A DNA stretch of 53,335 nucleotides. Source: an uncultured Bacillota bacterium (GTDB lineage Bacteria > Bacillota_I > Bacilli_A > RFN20 > CAG-826). The position numbers were made by a program, and so were the translations under genes. Shown here piece after piece: positions 1 to 8,841 of the stretch. The stretch is from assembly GCA_937876465.1 (NCBI GenBank), contig CALEHV010000025.1:1-53335 (forward strand). The letters are read 5' to 3'. Position 1 is the first letter of the stretch. Each line of letters starts with the position of its first letter. Below the pieces are notes generated by a model. That model was given only the letters and a program-made list of their open reading frames with translations, did no database searches and was not told the DNA's origin.

Positions 1-49
1 ATCAATCAAAAAGCAATGATGACAAAGTAGTTGCATCGCATTTTTCACA

Positions 50-90
50 AAAAAAAGAAAAGAAGATGCATTTTGTTGCATCCTCTTATT
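50..90 (-). terminator. Possible intrinsic terminator, minus orientation
   Basis: GATGCA (65-70) and TGCATC (77-82) form a hairpin. Read on the minus strand it is followed by a long T-rich run, so it fits a leftward terminator better than a rightward one. No minus-strand gene survives to its right, so it may be a leftover of a lost gene or of an insertion sequence end. Confidence 0.45.
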
Positions 91-108
91 CATTTAACAA
101 AAATTGTG

Positions 109-324
109 ATAAAATATAATCAATCAAGGATCAAAATACGAAAAATCGCCAATATATACGATTATGTTTTCATTGAAGATTTAGATTTAAAAAATATGCA
201 ATCTAGAGAAAACAAATTCAAATTTGGACTAAATCCAACTAATACTAATGGAAGAAATATAAGACTTAATTTGTTTTTCATAAAGAATATTCTCTTTGCT
301 ATTAGTAATATAAAGAATAGATAG
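109..324 (+). pseudogene. Possible decayed TnpB (IS200/IS605-type) fragment
   Basis: No intact gene lies in 1-396. An open stretch contains IYDYVFIEDLDLKNM followed by a KFKFGL..TNTNGRNIRL segment. This resembles the part of TnpB proteins around the second catalytic acidic residue (a tyrosine-aspartate-tyrosine run, then IEDL(D/N)xKxM, then a short FGxxxxDNG segment). The rest of a TnpB (about 350-400 residues), including the zinc finger, is missing and codon quality is poor. The match is by eye only and could be chance. Confidence 0.3.
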
Positions 325-339
325 AAAAAATAAACAATG

Positions 340-368
340 TTGTCAATTTTGTTTTACTAGAGTAAAAT
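340..368 (+). promoter_or_regulatory. Sigma-A-type promoter for the NifU-like/GGGtGRT operon
   Basis: TTGTCA at 340-345 and TAAAAT at 363-368 are separated by exactly 17 bp, a near-consensus vegetative promoter. The predicted start near 375 leaves a short leader containing an AAAGGAA ribosome binding site before the ATG at 397. Confidence 0.7.
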
Positions 369-396
369 ACGAATTATAAAAAAGGAACTTAAAACT

Positions 397-1089
397 ATGC
401 AATTTACAAAACAAGTAGAAAACATGTGCAAAGTAACTTGTGGTGCATCACACGGATGTGCTCCAATTCCTGAAGAAGGAAAATGGGTTTACGCTAAGAA
501 AATCGAAGATATTTCTGGTTTTACTCATGGTATCGGATGGTGTGCTCCTCAACAAGGTGCTTGCAAACTCTCTTTAAACATCAAAAACGGAATCATTGAA
601 GAAGCCTTGATTGAAACATTAGGCTGTTCCGGTATGACTCACAGTGCTGCTATGGCTAGCGAAGCTATTGTTGGTAAAACTTTATTAGAAGCAGTTAACA
701 CAGACTTAGTTTGTGACGCTATCAACACAGCAATGAGAGAATTATTCCTCCAAATCGTCTATGGACGTAGCCAAAGTGCTTTCTCCGAAAACGGATTACC
801 AGTTGGCGCAGGTCTTGAAGATTTAGGTAAAGGATTAAGAAGCCAAGTTGGTACAATTTACTCAACTAAAGAAAAAGGCCCAAGATATCTTGAATTAGCC
901 GAAGGCTACATTACAAAGATTGGTCTTGATGAAAATAATGAAGTTTGTGGTTACCAATATTTATCATTAGGTAAATTCATGGATTTCATGAAAAAAGGCA
1001 TGAAAGCTGAAGAAGCTCTTGAAAAGGCAAAAGGTCAATACGGAAGATTTAACGATGCTGTTAAAGTTATTGATCCACGTCAAGAATAG
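397..1089 (+). CDS. NifU-like iron-sulfur scaffold protein (partner of GGGtGRT protein)
   Basis: A 230-residue soluble protein related to NifU/IscU-N scaffold proteins. The recognisable core is GCSGMTHSAAMASEAIVGK around residues 75-95, where the cysteine matches a scaffold ligand position. Additional cysteines lie near the N-terminus (CKVTCGASHGC and GWCAPQQGAC), giving several possible cluster ligands. It is followed 12 bp downstream by the GGGtGRT gene; this pair is commonly found together in anaerobic Firmicutes, where the scaffold-type gene precedes the GGGtGRT gene. The pathway served is not established. The start is supported by an upstream AAAGGAA and the promoter at 340-368. Cytoplasmic, no membrane segments. 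Confidence 0.8.
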   Translation: MQFTKQVENMCKVTCGASHGCAPIPEEGKWVYAKKIEDISGFTHGIGWCAPQQGACKLSLNIKNGIIEEALIETLGCSGMTHSAAMASEAIVGKTLLEAVNTDLVCDAINTAMRELFLQIVYGRSQSAFSENGLPVGAGLEDLGKGLRSQVGTIYSTKEKGPRYLELAEGYITKIGLDENNEVCGYQYLSLGKFMDFMKKGMKAEEALEKAKGQYGRFNDAVKVIDPRQE

Positions 1090-1101
1090 GAGGAAAAACA
1101 G

Positions 1102-2109
1102 ATGGCAATTACATTTGAAGGATACGAGAGACGTATCAACCAAATCAACAAAGCTCTTAAAGAAAATGGAATTTCCTCTTTAGAAGAAGCTGAAGAAATT
1201 TGCAAAAGCAAAGGTTTAGATGTTTACCAAATGGTAAAAGACATTCAACCAATTTGCTTTGAAAATGCATGCTACGCTTACATGGTTGGCGCTGCAATCG
1301 CTATTAAACACAACGCTAAAGAAGCATCTGAAGTTGCCAAATATATTGGTATTGGCTTACAAAGCTTCTGTATTCCAGGCAGTGTTGCTGACGATAGAAA
1401 AGTCGGTTTAGGCCATGGTAACTTAGGCGCAATGCTCCTTTCAGAAGAAACAAAATGTTTCGCATTCTTAGCAGGTCACGAATCATTTGCAGCTGCTGAA
1501 GGTGCTATTGGTATTGCTAAAAAAGCTAACAAAGTTCGTAAAGAACCACTCAGAGTTATTCTTAATGGTTTAGGAAAAGACGCTGCTAAGATTATTTCTA
1601 GAATCAATGGATTTACACACGTTGAAACCAAATTTGACTATTTCACTGGCAAAGTCGAAATTGTTAAAGAAACAAAATATGGAAATAACCCAGATCGTTT
1701 AGCAGTTCGCTGCTATGGTGCTGATGACGTCCGTGAAGGCGTTGCAATTATGCATTTAGAGGGTGTTGATGTTTCTATTACTGGTAACTCAACAAACCCA
1801 ACTCGTTTCCAACACCCAGTTGCTGGTACATACAAGAAAGAATGCATTGAACAAGGTAAGAAATACTTCTCAGTTGCATCAGGTGGTGGTACAGGTCGTA
1901 CACTTCACCCAGACAATATGGCAGCTGGTCCAGCTTCCTATGGTATGACAGATACAATGGGTCGTATGCACTCTGATGCTCAATTCGCAGGCTCTTCATC
2001 AGTTCCAGCTCACGTTGAAATGATGGGTCTTATCGGCATGGGTAACAACCCAATGGTCGGTGCTACAGTTGCAGTCGCTGTTAGCGTTGCTCAAGCATTA
2101 AGTAAATAA
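1102..2109 (+). CDS. GGGtGRT family protein
   Basis: A 335-residue protein with the family signature GGGTGRTLHPDNMAAGP near residues 255-275, followed by a glycine- and methionine-rich C-terminus (MMGLIGMGNNPMVGATVAVA). The family is named after that motif and its biochemical function is unknown. The strong AGGAGG ribosome site 8 bp before the ATG and the 12-bp gap from the scaffold-like gene indicate an operon, so a role linked to iron-sulfur or redox chemistry is a reasonable inference but not shown. The operon ends at the hairpin at 2126-2160. Confidence 0.85.
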   Translation: MAITFEGYERRINQINKALKENGISSLEEAEEICKSKGLDVYQMVKDIQPICFENACYAYMVGAAIAIKHNAKEASEVAKYIGIGLQSFCIPGSVADDRKVGLGHGNLGAMLLSEETKCFAFLAGHESFAAAEGAIGIAKKANKVRKEPLRVILNGLGKDAAKIISRINGFTHVETKFDYFTGKVEIVKETKYGNNPDRLAVRCYGADDVREGVAIMHLEGVDVSITGNSTNPTRFQHPVAGTYKKECIEQGKKYFSVASGGGTGRTLHPDNMAAGPASYGMTDTMGRMHSDAQFAGSSSVPAHVEMMGLIGMGNNPMVGATVAVAVSVAQALSK

Positions 2110-2125
2110 TATATTATTTATAAAT

Positions 2126-2160
2126 TTAAAAAAGTTAATCACAAGTGGTTAACTTTTTTT
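2126..2160 (+). terminator. Intrinsic terminator after the GGGtGRT gene
   Basis: GTTAATCAC and GTGGTTAAC form an approximately 8-bp stem with a short loop, followed by seven T residues. A-rich sequence on the left side gives a weaker T-run for the opposing strand, so it could serve both convergent operons; the last codons of the minus-strand gene lie within it. Confidence 0.85.
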
Positions 2161-2728
2161 GTTGCATACATTTTATTTTTATTAATCTCTTTAAATTATA
2201 TTTTAATATCAACGCTGGGGCATAAATTAATACTGCATTAATTACTGCAGCCGGAAGTAAAACAGTTAGCCATATATTAGATGCTTGGAAGTACATTTGG
2301 TAATCTCCTAAAAGGATTAAGAACGAAAACGGAACGCTCCACACATGAATTTGATAGCCATAACACGCTTCAAGAATAAATTTGTCTATATATTCATTAT
2401 TAAATGGATCAGCAATCTTGTCTTTATGGAAACTTGTAAATCCACCTAGTTCAGGAACAAAATCTTTCCATTTTGGCACGCCAAGAACTTTTAAGAATTT
2501 TATTTCTTTATCTGATGCGTTATATATTTTCTTTTTATAGTTAAACCATCTTTCGGGCATTTTTCTAATAATAAGCGCAACTAAACCATCTATGAGCAAT
2601 AGAACAATAGCAGCGGCAACTACATAGATAAGATAGAAATAAAAAGGCTTATCCAAAGGATTAAATAGTGTGTTTAACGTTACTATCCCTGTTATTCCTA
2701 ATACTATCAATATTGTGTAAAGAATCAT
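2135..2728 (-). CDS. CrtO-like membrane acyltransferase
   Basis: A 197-residue protein with two N-terminal membrane helices (residues 2-20 and 30-55) and two more near residues 125-180. The central segment LGVPKWKDFVPELGGF resembles the WKDxxPE motif of glycosyl-4,4'-diaponeurosporenoate acyltransferase (CrtO) relatives, small membrane enzymes that acylate a sugar headgroup. The first 68 bp overlap the end of the upstream glycosyltransferase-acyltransferase gene in another frame, so translation is likely coupled; a later non-ATG start is possible. The neighbour supplies a sugar transferase and an acyltransferase, which supports a role in acylated glycolipid synthesis. No carotenoid genes are in the window, so the natural substrate is unknown. 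Confidence 0.5.
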   Translation of the reverse strand: MILYTILIVLGITGIVTLNTLFNPLDKPFYFYLIYVVAAAIVLLLIDGLVALIIRKMPERWFNYKKKIYNASDKEIKFLKVLGVPKWKDFVPELGGFTSFHKDKIADPFNNEYIDKFILEACYGYQIHVWSVPFSFLILLGDYQMYFQASNIWLTVLLPAAVINAVLIYAPALILKYNLKRLIKIKCMQQKKLTTCD

Positions 2729-4529
2729 CTGTTGTTTCCTTCTCGTAAACTAGTGGTATTCCATATTCTTGTTCGTATAAATTTTTCCACATATCAAAGT
2801 TAATATTTTTCATTTCTTCAGCGGACTCATTAACTGATTTAGTTTTGTCTGGATAAATTGGTGGAAGAATGTGATAAGTGTATGCTTGAATTGGCAGTCC
2901 ATCTTCATCTAATTTGTCGGTGTTTCTCATCGTAATAAAAGTTGGAATTACCGGAACTCCAGCTTTAGCAGCAAACTTAAATCCACCAAGTTTTAATGGC
3001 TTAGGTTTTCTATAATTCCACCACATGGATTGTTCTGGATAAATAAGAATAAAATCGCCTCGTTTTAAAATGACACTCACTGCATTTAAGAACTCTTTTA
3101 AAACATCTAAATTTGATGCAAGTGGTAAGGTGTTGCAATGTCTCATAAAGAAACCAAAAAGTCCAGGATATGAGTAGTTTCCTTCTTTAATAACCTTGTA
3201 CATCTTGGTTTTTTTCTTGTAATTCATCATTATTTTGTGAATTGGAACCGAGTCAAAAGGAGAAAAATGATTGCAAGTAATTATGGCTCCAGATTTAACT
3301 CCAATTAAGTTCTCAACACCTTTATATTCGTCGATAATAATTCGACCTTTTTTAATCAAATGATTGAAGTATCTTTTTGAATATGAGTTTGCATAAAAAC
3401 TTTTAACTTTAGAAATAAACTTTTCTTGTAGATAATCGACGGTGTGAGGCTCTAAGAAGAAATATGGTGGATCGTTTTCAACATCTTGGTCAAATTTCCT
3501 TTGTTTTTCTAGTTCAACAATTTTGTTTAAAACCTCTTTTCTTTCAGGTTTAATATTTTCCAGTTTGACGCTATCAAAATCGTATGAAATTTTTCTAATT
3601 TTACTATAAATTTTCTTGTAGTAACTATCTTTTCTTTCGACCTCGAGAATGCATAATTGTTTTACTTTATTTATTCCTTCTTTTTCTTGATTTTTTAACT
3701 CCTCAGATATGTGAGATTTATTCTCTAATATTTTGTCTTTTAAATTTGCTTTTGAAGCGTATTCCCAAAAGTAATTTTCATACATGATATTGTCTTGTTT
3801 CCAAGGTTTTAAGATTAGATTGTAATGAACCAAACTAATATCTTCTTTAGTTTTGCTTTCTCCTAAAGGCATAATGTTCCATCTTTTATCAATTAGCGAA
3901 ACTTTACCTTTGCATAAGTAATTTAGAACGTCTTGATCCTGTGCAACTTTGAAAGTTAATCTTTGAAGCAAGTTAAAAGCTTGGCTCTCAAATCGTTCTT
4001 TTCTCATCTGAGCTAAATTCATAACAAGAACTCCTGCATTGAAATATTGCTCATGAGGAACCTCAATTACTTCCTCAACATATTTAATGAATTCATCAAA
4101 AATTTGAACTGAATGATCTGGAACAGCTCCTAAAAGATTGTTTCTAATGTCAATGTTATAGAGGTTTGCAACATCATCTAACAAAACAACATCTGAGTCG
4201 ATGTATAAAGCTTTTTTAATCAACGGAAACATCTCAGGCAACAAGAGCCTATAGTAGGTTGTTAATGTGTAATAATCTCTAACATCAAGTTTTACTCCCA
4301 ATGATTGCATTCTAAGCGTAATTGAAAAGAATTTAATAGATACATTTTTGCGTTCAAATTTCTTTAAAAGTTTCTTTGAATGTTTAGATAACTTATCGTA
4401 AATAATATTTATTTCGTATTTGTTATTAATGGATGTGTGTTCGATTAGCGAGGCCAATGCAACGCTAAGATAGTCAATGTAGTTATCGTCTACAGTGAAG
4501 AATATTGGTATGTGTTTTTGAAACTTCAT
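2661..4529 (-). CDS. Fusion of GT8 glycosyltransferase and PlsC-type acyltransferase
   Basis: A 622-residue two-domain protein. Residues about 5-260 are a family 8 glycosyltransferase: HIPIFFTVDDNYIDYLSVAL at the start, the metal-binding DxD in ALYIDSDVVLL (near residue 110), and a late H-Y-N region. After a charged, coiled-coil-like linker (about 270-350) comes a lysophospholipid acyltransferase domain with NHFSPFD (the HX4D catalytic motif) and IYPEQS, near residues 415-515. Each half normally exists as a separate protein. The fusion suggests a sugar is added and an acyl chain transferred on the same membrane substrate, probably a glycolipid. The start is fixed by a good GGAGG upstream of the ATG. 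It is transcribed with the CrtO-like gene. Confidence 0.8.
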   Translation of the reverse strand: MKFQKHIPIFFTVDDNYIDYLSVALASLIEHTSINNKYEINIIYDKLSKHSKKLLKKFERKNVSIKFFSITLRMQSLGVKLDVRDYYTLTTYYRLLLPEMFPLIKKALYIDSDVVLLDDVANLYNIDIRNNLLGAVPDHSVQIFDEFIKYVEEVIEVPHEQYFNAGVLVMNLAQMRKERFESQAFNLLQRLTFKVAQDQDVLNYLCKGKVSLIDKRWNIMPLGESKTKEDISLVHYNLILKPWKQDNIMYENYFWEYASKANLKDKILENKSHISEELKNQEKEGINKVKQLCILEVERKDSYYKKIYSKIRKISYDFDSVKLENIKPERKEVLNKIVELEKQRKFDQDVENDPPYFFLEPHTVDYLQEKFISKVKSFYANSYSKRYFNHLIKKGRIIIDEYKGVENLIGVKSGAIITCNHFSPFDSVPIHKIMMNYKKKTKMYKVIKEGNYSYPGLFGFFMRHCNTLPLASNLDVLKEFLNAVSVILKRGDFILIYPEQSMWWNYRKPKPLKLGGFKFAAKAGVPVIPTFITMRNTDKLDEDGLPIQAYTYHILPPIYPDKTKSVNESAEEMKNINFDMWKNLYEQEYGIPLVYEKETTDDSLHNIDSIRNNRDSNVKHTI

Positions 4530-4731
4530 AATCTAACCTCCGACAATACATTACCAATAGAGGAAGCTAAATCCTATCTACAAGAAATAATTAAAATTCT
4601 ATTAAATGTTTCAATGGTGGAGAGTTGCTATCTACTAAAAAGAGAAATTGAAAAACAACTTAGTAGAGTGAATATATACGCATATATATCTAAATAAATT
4701 AGTTTAGAGTTTTAATATATTAAAAATTGGC

Positions 4732-4743
4732 TATAATAGTTGC
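4732..4743 (+). promoter_or_regulatory. -10 element giving a leaderless ABC exporter mRNA
   Basis: A perfect TATAAT at 4732-4737 ends 6 nt before the ATG at 4744. Transcription would start at or next to the start codon. No ribosome binding site is present and no convincing -35 is seen. Confidence 0.6.
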
Positions 4744-6579
4744 ATGATAAAAAAGGTATCAGACTCTTATAAGAAACATTTAGTACCAATTATTTTAGGA
4801 CCAACACTTAAAATGATTGAGGCATTTTTTGATCTTTGCATACCTTTAGTTATGAAGGCTGTAATTGATTTAACACAATTCAGTTCTTTAGAAGCTATTC
4901 CAGAATCAAATAAGCTTTCAAGAATATTTGGAGTCTTAATTCGTTCCTTTGGATGCTGGGTTCAAGGTAATCAACCATTAAGCGATGCTCTTGTTGGTTT
5001 TGTGCTAATCATTTCAATGGGTATTGTTGGTTTTGGTTTAACAATGATAGCTCAATATCTTGCTGCTAGAAGTGCTATCTCAGTTGGCGCAGAAATCAAA
5101 CAGGCTTTATTTGAAAAGGCATTATCCTTATCAAAAAAAGATAGAGAAAAATTTGGAAAAAACAAAATTTCAACAATCTTAAATTCTGATGTTTATCAAG
5201 TTCAACAAGGTGTTTTTCATTTTACTAGGTTAATAGTTAGAATGCCTTTTATTATTATTGGAGCTTTGATTTTTTCATTCATGCTTAACATCAAAATTGG
5301 CATTGTTTTTGCTGCAATTATTCCTTTAATTTTGATAATTGTCTTCTTTATCATGACAAAATCTTCAAAACGTTACTTATCTATTCAAAGTAAACTTGAT
5401 GATCTTTCTACAAAGACTGATGACACAGTGGAAGGATTAAAAGTTATTCGTGCATTTAACAAAGAAGATTACGAAAACAATAGCTTTAAAGAAAAGACTC
5501 AAAACTATAAAAAATCATCACTCGGAGTAATTAAGCTAAATTCATTTATTAACCCATTAACATTTGCAATTATTTCTGCTGCTACTTTATGTGTTGTTAT
5601 ATTTGGAGGAAAACCAATTTTAGACAATATTGGTAGTGAAGGCGTTCTCCTTGCAACAACAATCATTACAGAGATTTCTTATTTAGCTCAAGTAATGTTT
5701 GCTTTAACTCAATTTACAATGGTTGTTAATATATTGGTTAAAGGTAGAGTCTCCGAAAAAAGATGTAATGAATTGTTCTTTGTAAAACCTTCAGTCATAA
5801 GTAAGGAAAACGCAACTATTAAGGAAATCAATTTAAAGGATCAAATATTATCGTTTAATAATGTGTCATATAAATATGGCGAAGAAGGAAATGCTGCGTT
5901 ATCTAACATTTCCTTTGAACTATTGAAAGGAGAATCTTTAGGAATTATCGGCGGAACAGGCAGTGGTAAATCCACATTAATTTCTTTAATTGAAAGATTC
6001 TCAGACGCTTCTGATGGAACCATCTTATACAAGAGCGAAAACATAAAGAATTACGACCTCTCCAAATTAAGAAATGACATCGGTTTAGTAATGCAAAAAT
6101 CCACATTATTTAAAGGAACAATTAAGTCGAATATGCTTTTATCAAATTCTTCTTCGACAGATGAAGAAATAATAGAAGCTTTGAAAGTTTCAAACGCATT
6201 TGAATTCGTTTGCAAATATAATGATGGACTAGAGCATGTTGTTGAAGAAAGTGGATCTAATTTCTCAGGTGGTCAACGTCAAAGATTATGTATTGCTAGA
6301 GCACTTTTAAAGAATCCTGAAATTCTAATTTTAGACGATTCTACATCTGCCTTAGATTTGCTTACAGATAAACTAGTTAGAACGAATATTTCTACAAAAT
6401 ATAAAGGAATTACAAAGATAATTATCTCTCAAAGAGTGTCCACAATAGCTGATTGTGACAAAATTTTAGTTTTGGATTCAGGTAAATTAATTGCTTTAGG
6501 CTCACATAAAGAACTCTTAGAAAAATGTGATATTTATAAAGAGACTTATTCAAGCCAAGCAAGATTGGAGAACGACTAA
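4744..6579 (+). CDS. ABC exporter half-transporter, degenerate-site subunit
   Basis: A 611-residue protein with a six-helix transmembrane domain (residues 10-330) fused to an ATP-binding domain. Walker A is GGTGSGKST and the signature is FSGGQRQRL, but Walker B ends LILDDSTSALD, with aspartate where the catalytic glutamate should be. The switch histidine is replaced by glutamine (IISQRVST). This combination is the known pattern of the TM287-like subunit in heterodimeric exporters, where one of two ATP sites is nearly inactive. The active partner follows 1 bp downstream. Substrate unknown; lipids or drugs are typical. A long insert near residues 45-80 precedes the second helix. Translation is probably leaderless. 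Confidence 0.88.
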   Translation: MIKKVSDSYKKHLVPIILGPTLKMIEAFFDLCIPLVMKAVIDLTQFSSLEAIPESNKLSRIFGVLIRSFGCWVQGNQPLSDALVGFVLIISMGIVGFGLTMIAQYLAARSAISVGAEIKQALFEKALSLSKKDREKFGKNKISTILNSDVYQVQQGVFHFTRLIVRMPFIIIGALIFSFMLNIKIGIVFAAIIPLILIIVFFIMTKSSKRYLSIQSKLDDLSTKTDDTVEGLKVIRAFNKEDYENNSFKEKTQNYKKSSLGVIKLNSFINPLTFAIISAATLCVVIFGGKPILDNIGSEGVLLATTIITEISYLAQVMFALTQFTMVVNILVKGRVSEKRCNELFFVKPSVISKENATIKEINLKDQILSFNNVSYKYGEEGNAALSNISFELLKGESLGIIGGTGSGKSTLISLIERFSDASDGTILYKSENIKNYDLSKLRNDIGLVMQKSTLFKGTIKSNMLLSNSSSTDEEIIEALKVSNAFEFVCKYNDGLEHVVEESGSNFSGGQRQRLCIARALLKNPEILILDDSTSALDLLTDKLVRTNISTKYKGITKIIISQRVSTIADCDKILVLDSGKLIALGSHKELLEKCDIYKETYSSQARLEND

Positions 6580-6580
6580 T

Positions 6581-8302
6581 ATGGATAACAAAAAACGTTT
6601 CTTCTTCTATCTCAAGCCTGAAATTTTAAAGATTATTTTTGTCTTTATTTTCGTTCTTATTTATGTTGCCGCACAGCTTTCTCAACCATATTTAATCGGT
6701 AGAGCTTTAGACTATGCTATTGCACTAGATGGAAATAAGTTTGTTTTATATATTGTAATATGTGGAATACTTGCAGTTGCAGGTGTAATCATGGGCTATT
6801 TATTTGAAAATTTTGTTGGATTGCTAACCCAAAATATAATCAAAAAAATACGTGATGATTTATACCAAAAGATCAACTCAATTTCTGTTTCTGATTTATT
6901 TAAAGAAACTAAAGGAAATATTGTTCAATATGTAATTGGAGATGTAGAGAATGTTTCTAATGGAATTAATGCAGTATTCAAGTCCTTGATTGAAGGTGTC
7001 TTAACTGTTCTTATCACAATTATGATGATGCTTATGATTAATTGGGTTTTAGCTGTTGGCGTAGTAGTTTTAACTCCATTAAGTGTTGTTGTCTCTCGTT
7101 TTATAGCAAATAGTTCACATAAATATTTCAAGAAACAAGCAAAATTACAATCCGATTTATCAGCTATTTCATTAGAAGGAATTAATAATTTGGATTTAGT
7201 TCAATCAATGAATGATGAAACTGTATTTACAGAAAGATATAAAGAGAAAAACGAGATTCTCCGTAAAGAGGGAACCGTTGCTTTGTTCTCTGCATGCTGG
7301 GTAAACCCATCTACTCGTTTTGTTAATAATACGATTTATGCAATTATTGGCGTTTTAGGAATTATTATGTACGCTACAAAATGCTTTGATGGAATTGGTG
7401 CATCAATCTCAATTGGTGGAGTAGCTTCATTCTTGGCTTATACAAATCAATACACTAAACCATTTAATGAAATATCAGGTGTTGTTTCAGATTACGAAAG
7501 TGCAAAGTTCTCTTTCGATCGAATTAATAAATTTTTAAATAATAATGATTTTGCGAATGAAGGAAAAACTCAACTTACTAATGTTGAGACAATTCAATTT
7601 GATCATATGGATTTTTCTTATGATGAAAATGTTTCATTAATTAACGATTTTAATCTTAAGATTAACAAAGGACAAAAGGTTGCGATTGTGGGTCCTACAG
7701 GCGCAGGTAAAACTACTTTGATAAATGTTCTTTTAAATTTCTATTCTCCATTAAAAGGCGACATTAAATTTAATGGTATTTCATATAAAGACATTTCAAA
7801 AGAATCGCTTCTTTCAAATTTTGGTATGGTCTTACAAGAAACATGGATATTTGAAGGAACTGTTTTGGAAAATATCAAATATGCTAAGCCTAATGCCACA
7901 ATGGATGAAGTTAATGAAGCGTGTAAGTTTGCTCATGTAGATAGCTTTATATCAACATTGCCTCAAGGATTTAATACAAGAATCGGTGGTAAAGATGGTT
8001 TAAGCGAAGGCCAAAAGCAAATGCTTTCTATTGCTAGAGCAGTGTTAGCAAATCCTGAAATTTACATCCTTGATGAAGCAACATCAAATATCGATACACG
8101 AAGTGAACTTCTTATTACTGAAGCTTTTGACAAAATTATGAAAAATAAAACGACAATTGTTATTGCGCATAGATTATCTACAATTAGAAAATCGGATATA
8201 ATTTTAGTCCTCAAAGATGGAAAAATAATTGAGACAGGCAACCACGAAAGTTTGATGAAAGCAAAAGGCTTTTATTATCAAATGTATTCAACTCAGCAAT
8301 AG
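6581..8302 (+). CDS. ABC exporter half-transporter, catalytic subunit
   Basis: A 573-residue partner of the preceding protein, with six membrane helices followed by an ATPase domain. Walker A is GPTGAGKTT and Walker B is YILDEATSNID with the catalytic glutamate; the switch histidine is present (IVIAHRLST). Its signature reads LSEGQKQ rather than LSGGQ, as expected for the subunit whose signature faces the degenerate site. The ATG at 6581 is chosen because TTGGAGAA lies 7-10 nt upstream and it falls just after the previous stop; an in-frame extension back to 6527 would overlap the partner gene. Ends at a hairpin. Confidence 0.88.
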   Translation: MDNKKRFFFYLKPEILKIIFVFIFVLIYVAAQLSQPYLIGRALDYAIALDGNKFVLYIVICGILAVAGVIMGYLFENFVGLLTQNIIKKIRDDLYQKINSISVSDLFKETKGNIVQYVIGDVENVSNGINAVFKSLIEGVLTVLITIMMMLMINWVLAVGVVVLTPLSVVVSRFIANSSHKYFKKQAKLQSDLSAISLEGINNLDLVQSMNDETVFTERYKEKNEILRKEGTVALFSACWVNPSTRFVNNTIYAIIGVLGIIMYATKCFDGIGASISIGGVASFLAYTNQYTKPFNEISGVVSDYESAKFSFDRINKFLNNNDFANEGKTQLTNVETIQFDHMDFSYDENVSLINDFNLKINKGQKVAIVGPTGAGKTTLINVLLNFYSPLKGDIKFNGISYKDISKESLLSNFGMVLQETWIFEGTVLENIKYAKPNATMDEVNEACKFAHVDSFISTLPQGFNTRIGGKDGLSEGQKQMLSIARAVLANPEIYILDEATSNIDTRSELLITEAFDKIMKNKTTIVIAHRLSTIRKSDIILVLKDGKIIETGNHESLMKAKGFYYQMYSTQQ

Positions 8303-8327
8303 GACAACTCTTAGAGTTGTTTTAAAC
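8303..8327. terminator. Bidirectional terminator between the ABC exporter and phosphatase genes
   Basis: ACAACTC, loop TTA, GAGTTGT followed by TTTTA on the plus strand. It lies between convergent genes and overlaps the last codon of the phosphatase. Confidence 0.65.
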
Positions 8328-8768
8328 AATATGTTCTAATATATGCTCAATGCAGTCAGTTAATTGGTTGCACACTTTTTCAAAGTTATCTGTATACCAA
8401 GGATCTTCAATTTGGTTTAAATCATTTTCAAAAAGTGTAATTGGTTTAATGATATTTTTGTAATCGTTTAATAGACGATCGAGATACATTTTATTGTGTT
8501 CGTCCATATAAAAAATATAGTCTGCCAAATCGTAATCTTTTTGAGTAATTTTTTCAGCAAAATGTCTGCCAAAAGGAATGCCCCTTGAAGATAGCTCCCT
8601 TTTCATTGGAGGATAAATATCGTTTCCTATTTCTTCTAAAGAAGTTGCTCGTGAGATAATGTTAAAATTATTGCTCAAGTTTTTGTTTTTGAGTATTTGT
8701 TTTGCTATAAATTCTGCTGCAACTGAACGACATATATTTCCATGGCAGACAAATATTATTGTTTTCAT
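8322..8768 (-). CDS. Low-molecular-weight protein tyrosine phosphatase
   Basis: A 148-residue protein that matches the LMW-PTP family in length and motifs. The P-loop is VCHGNICRS (CX5R, residues 8-16), and the general-acid region is IEDPWYTDN (around residue 117) where a DPY or DPW aspartate is expected. It dephosphorylates phosphotyrosine on cytoplasmic proteins. The start is probably leaderless: TAAAAT on the minus strand (8781-8776) ends 7 nt before the ATG and no ribosome site is present. Monocistronic and convergent with the exporter operon. Confidence 0.88.
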   Translation of the reverse strand: MKTIIFVCHGNICRSVAAEFIAKQILKNKNLSNNFNIISRATSLEEIGNDIYPPMKRELSSRGIPFGRHFAEKITQKDYDLADYIFYMDEHNKMYLDRLLNDYKNIIKPITLFENDLNQIEDPWYTDNFEKVCNQLTDCIEHILEHIV

Positions 8769-8841
8769 GTGAACAATTTTAGCAATATATCATTCTCTAC
8801 AAAATAGAAAGTTTTATAATATATACAATCGAGGTTTAAAA

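Noticed and set aside
31..324. Open frame of 97 residues as an intact gene
   Set aside because: No ribosome site, odd composition, and it runs through a hairpin; kept only as a possible TnpB remnant.
4512..4697. 61-residue plus-strand frame between the divergent operons
   Set aside because: No family, poor composition, and it overlaps the ribosome site and start of the minus-strand gene.
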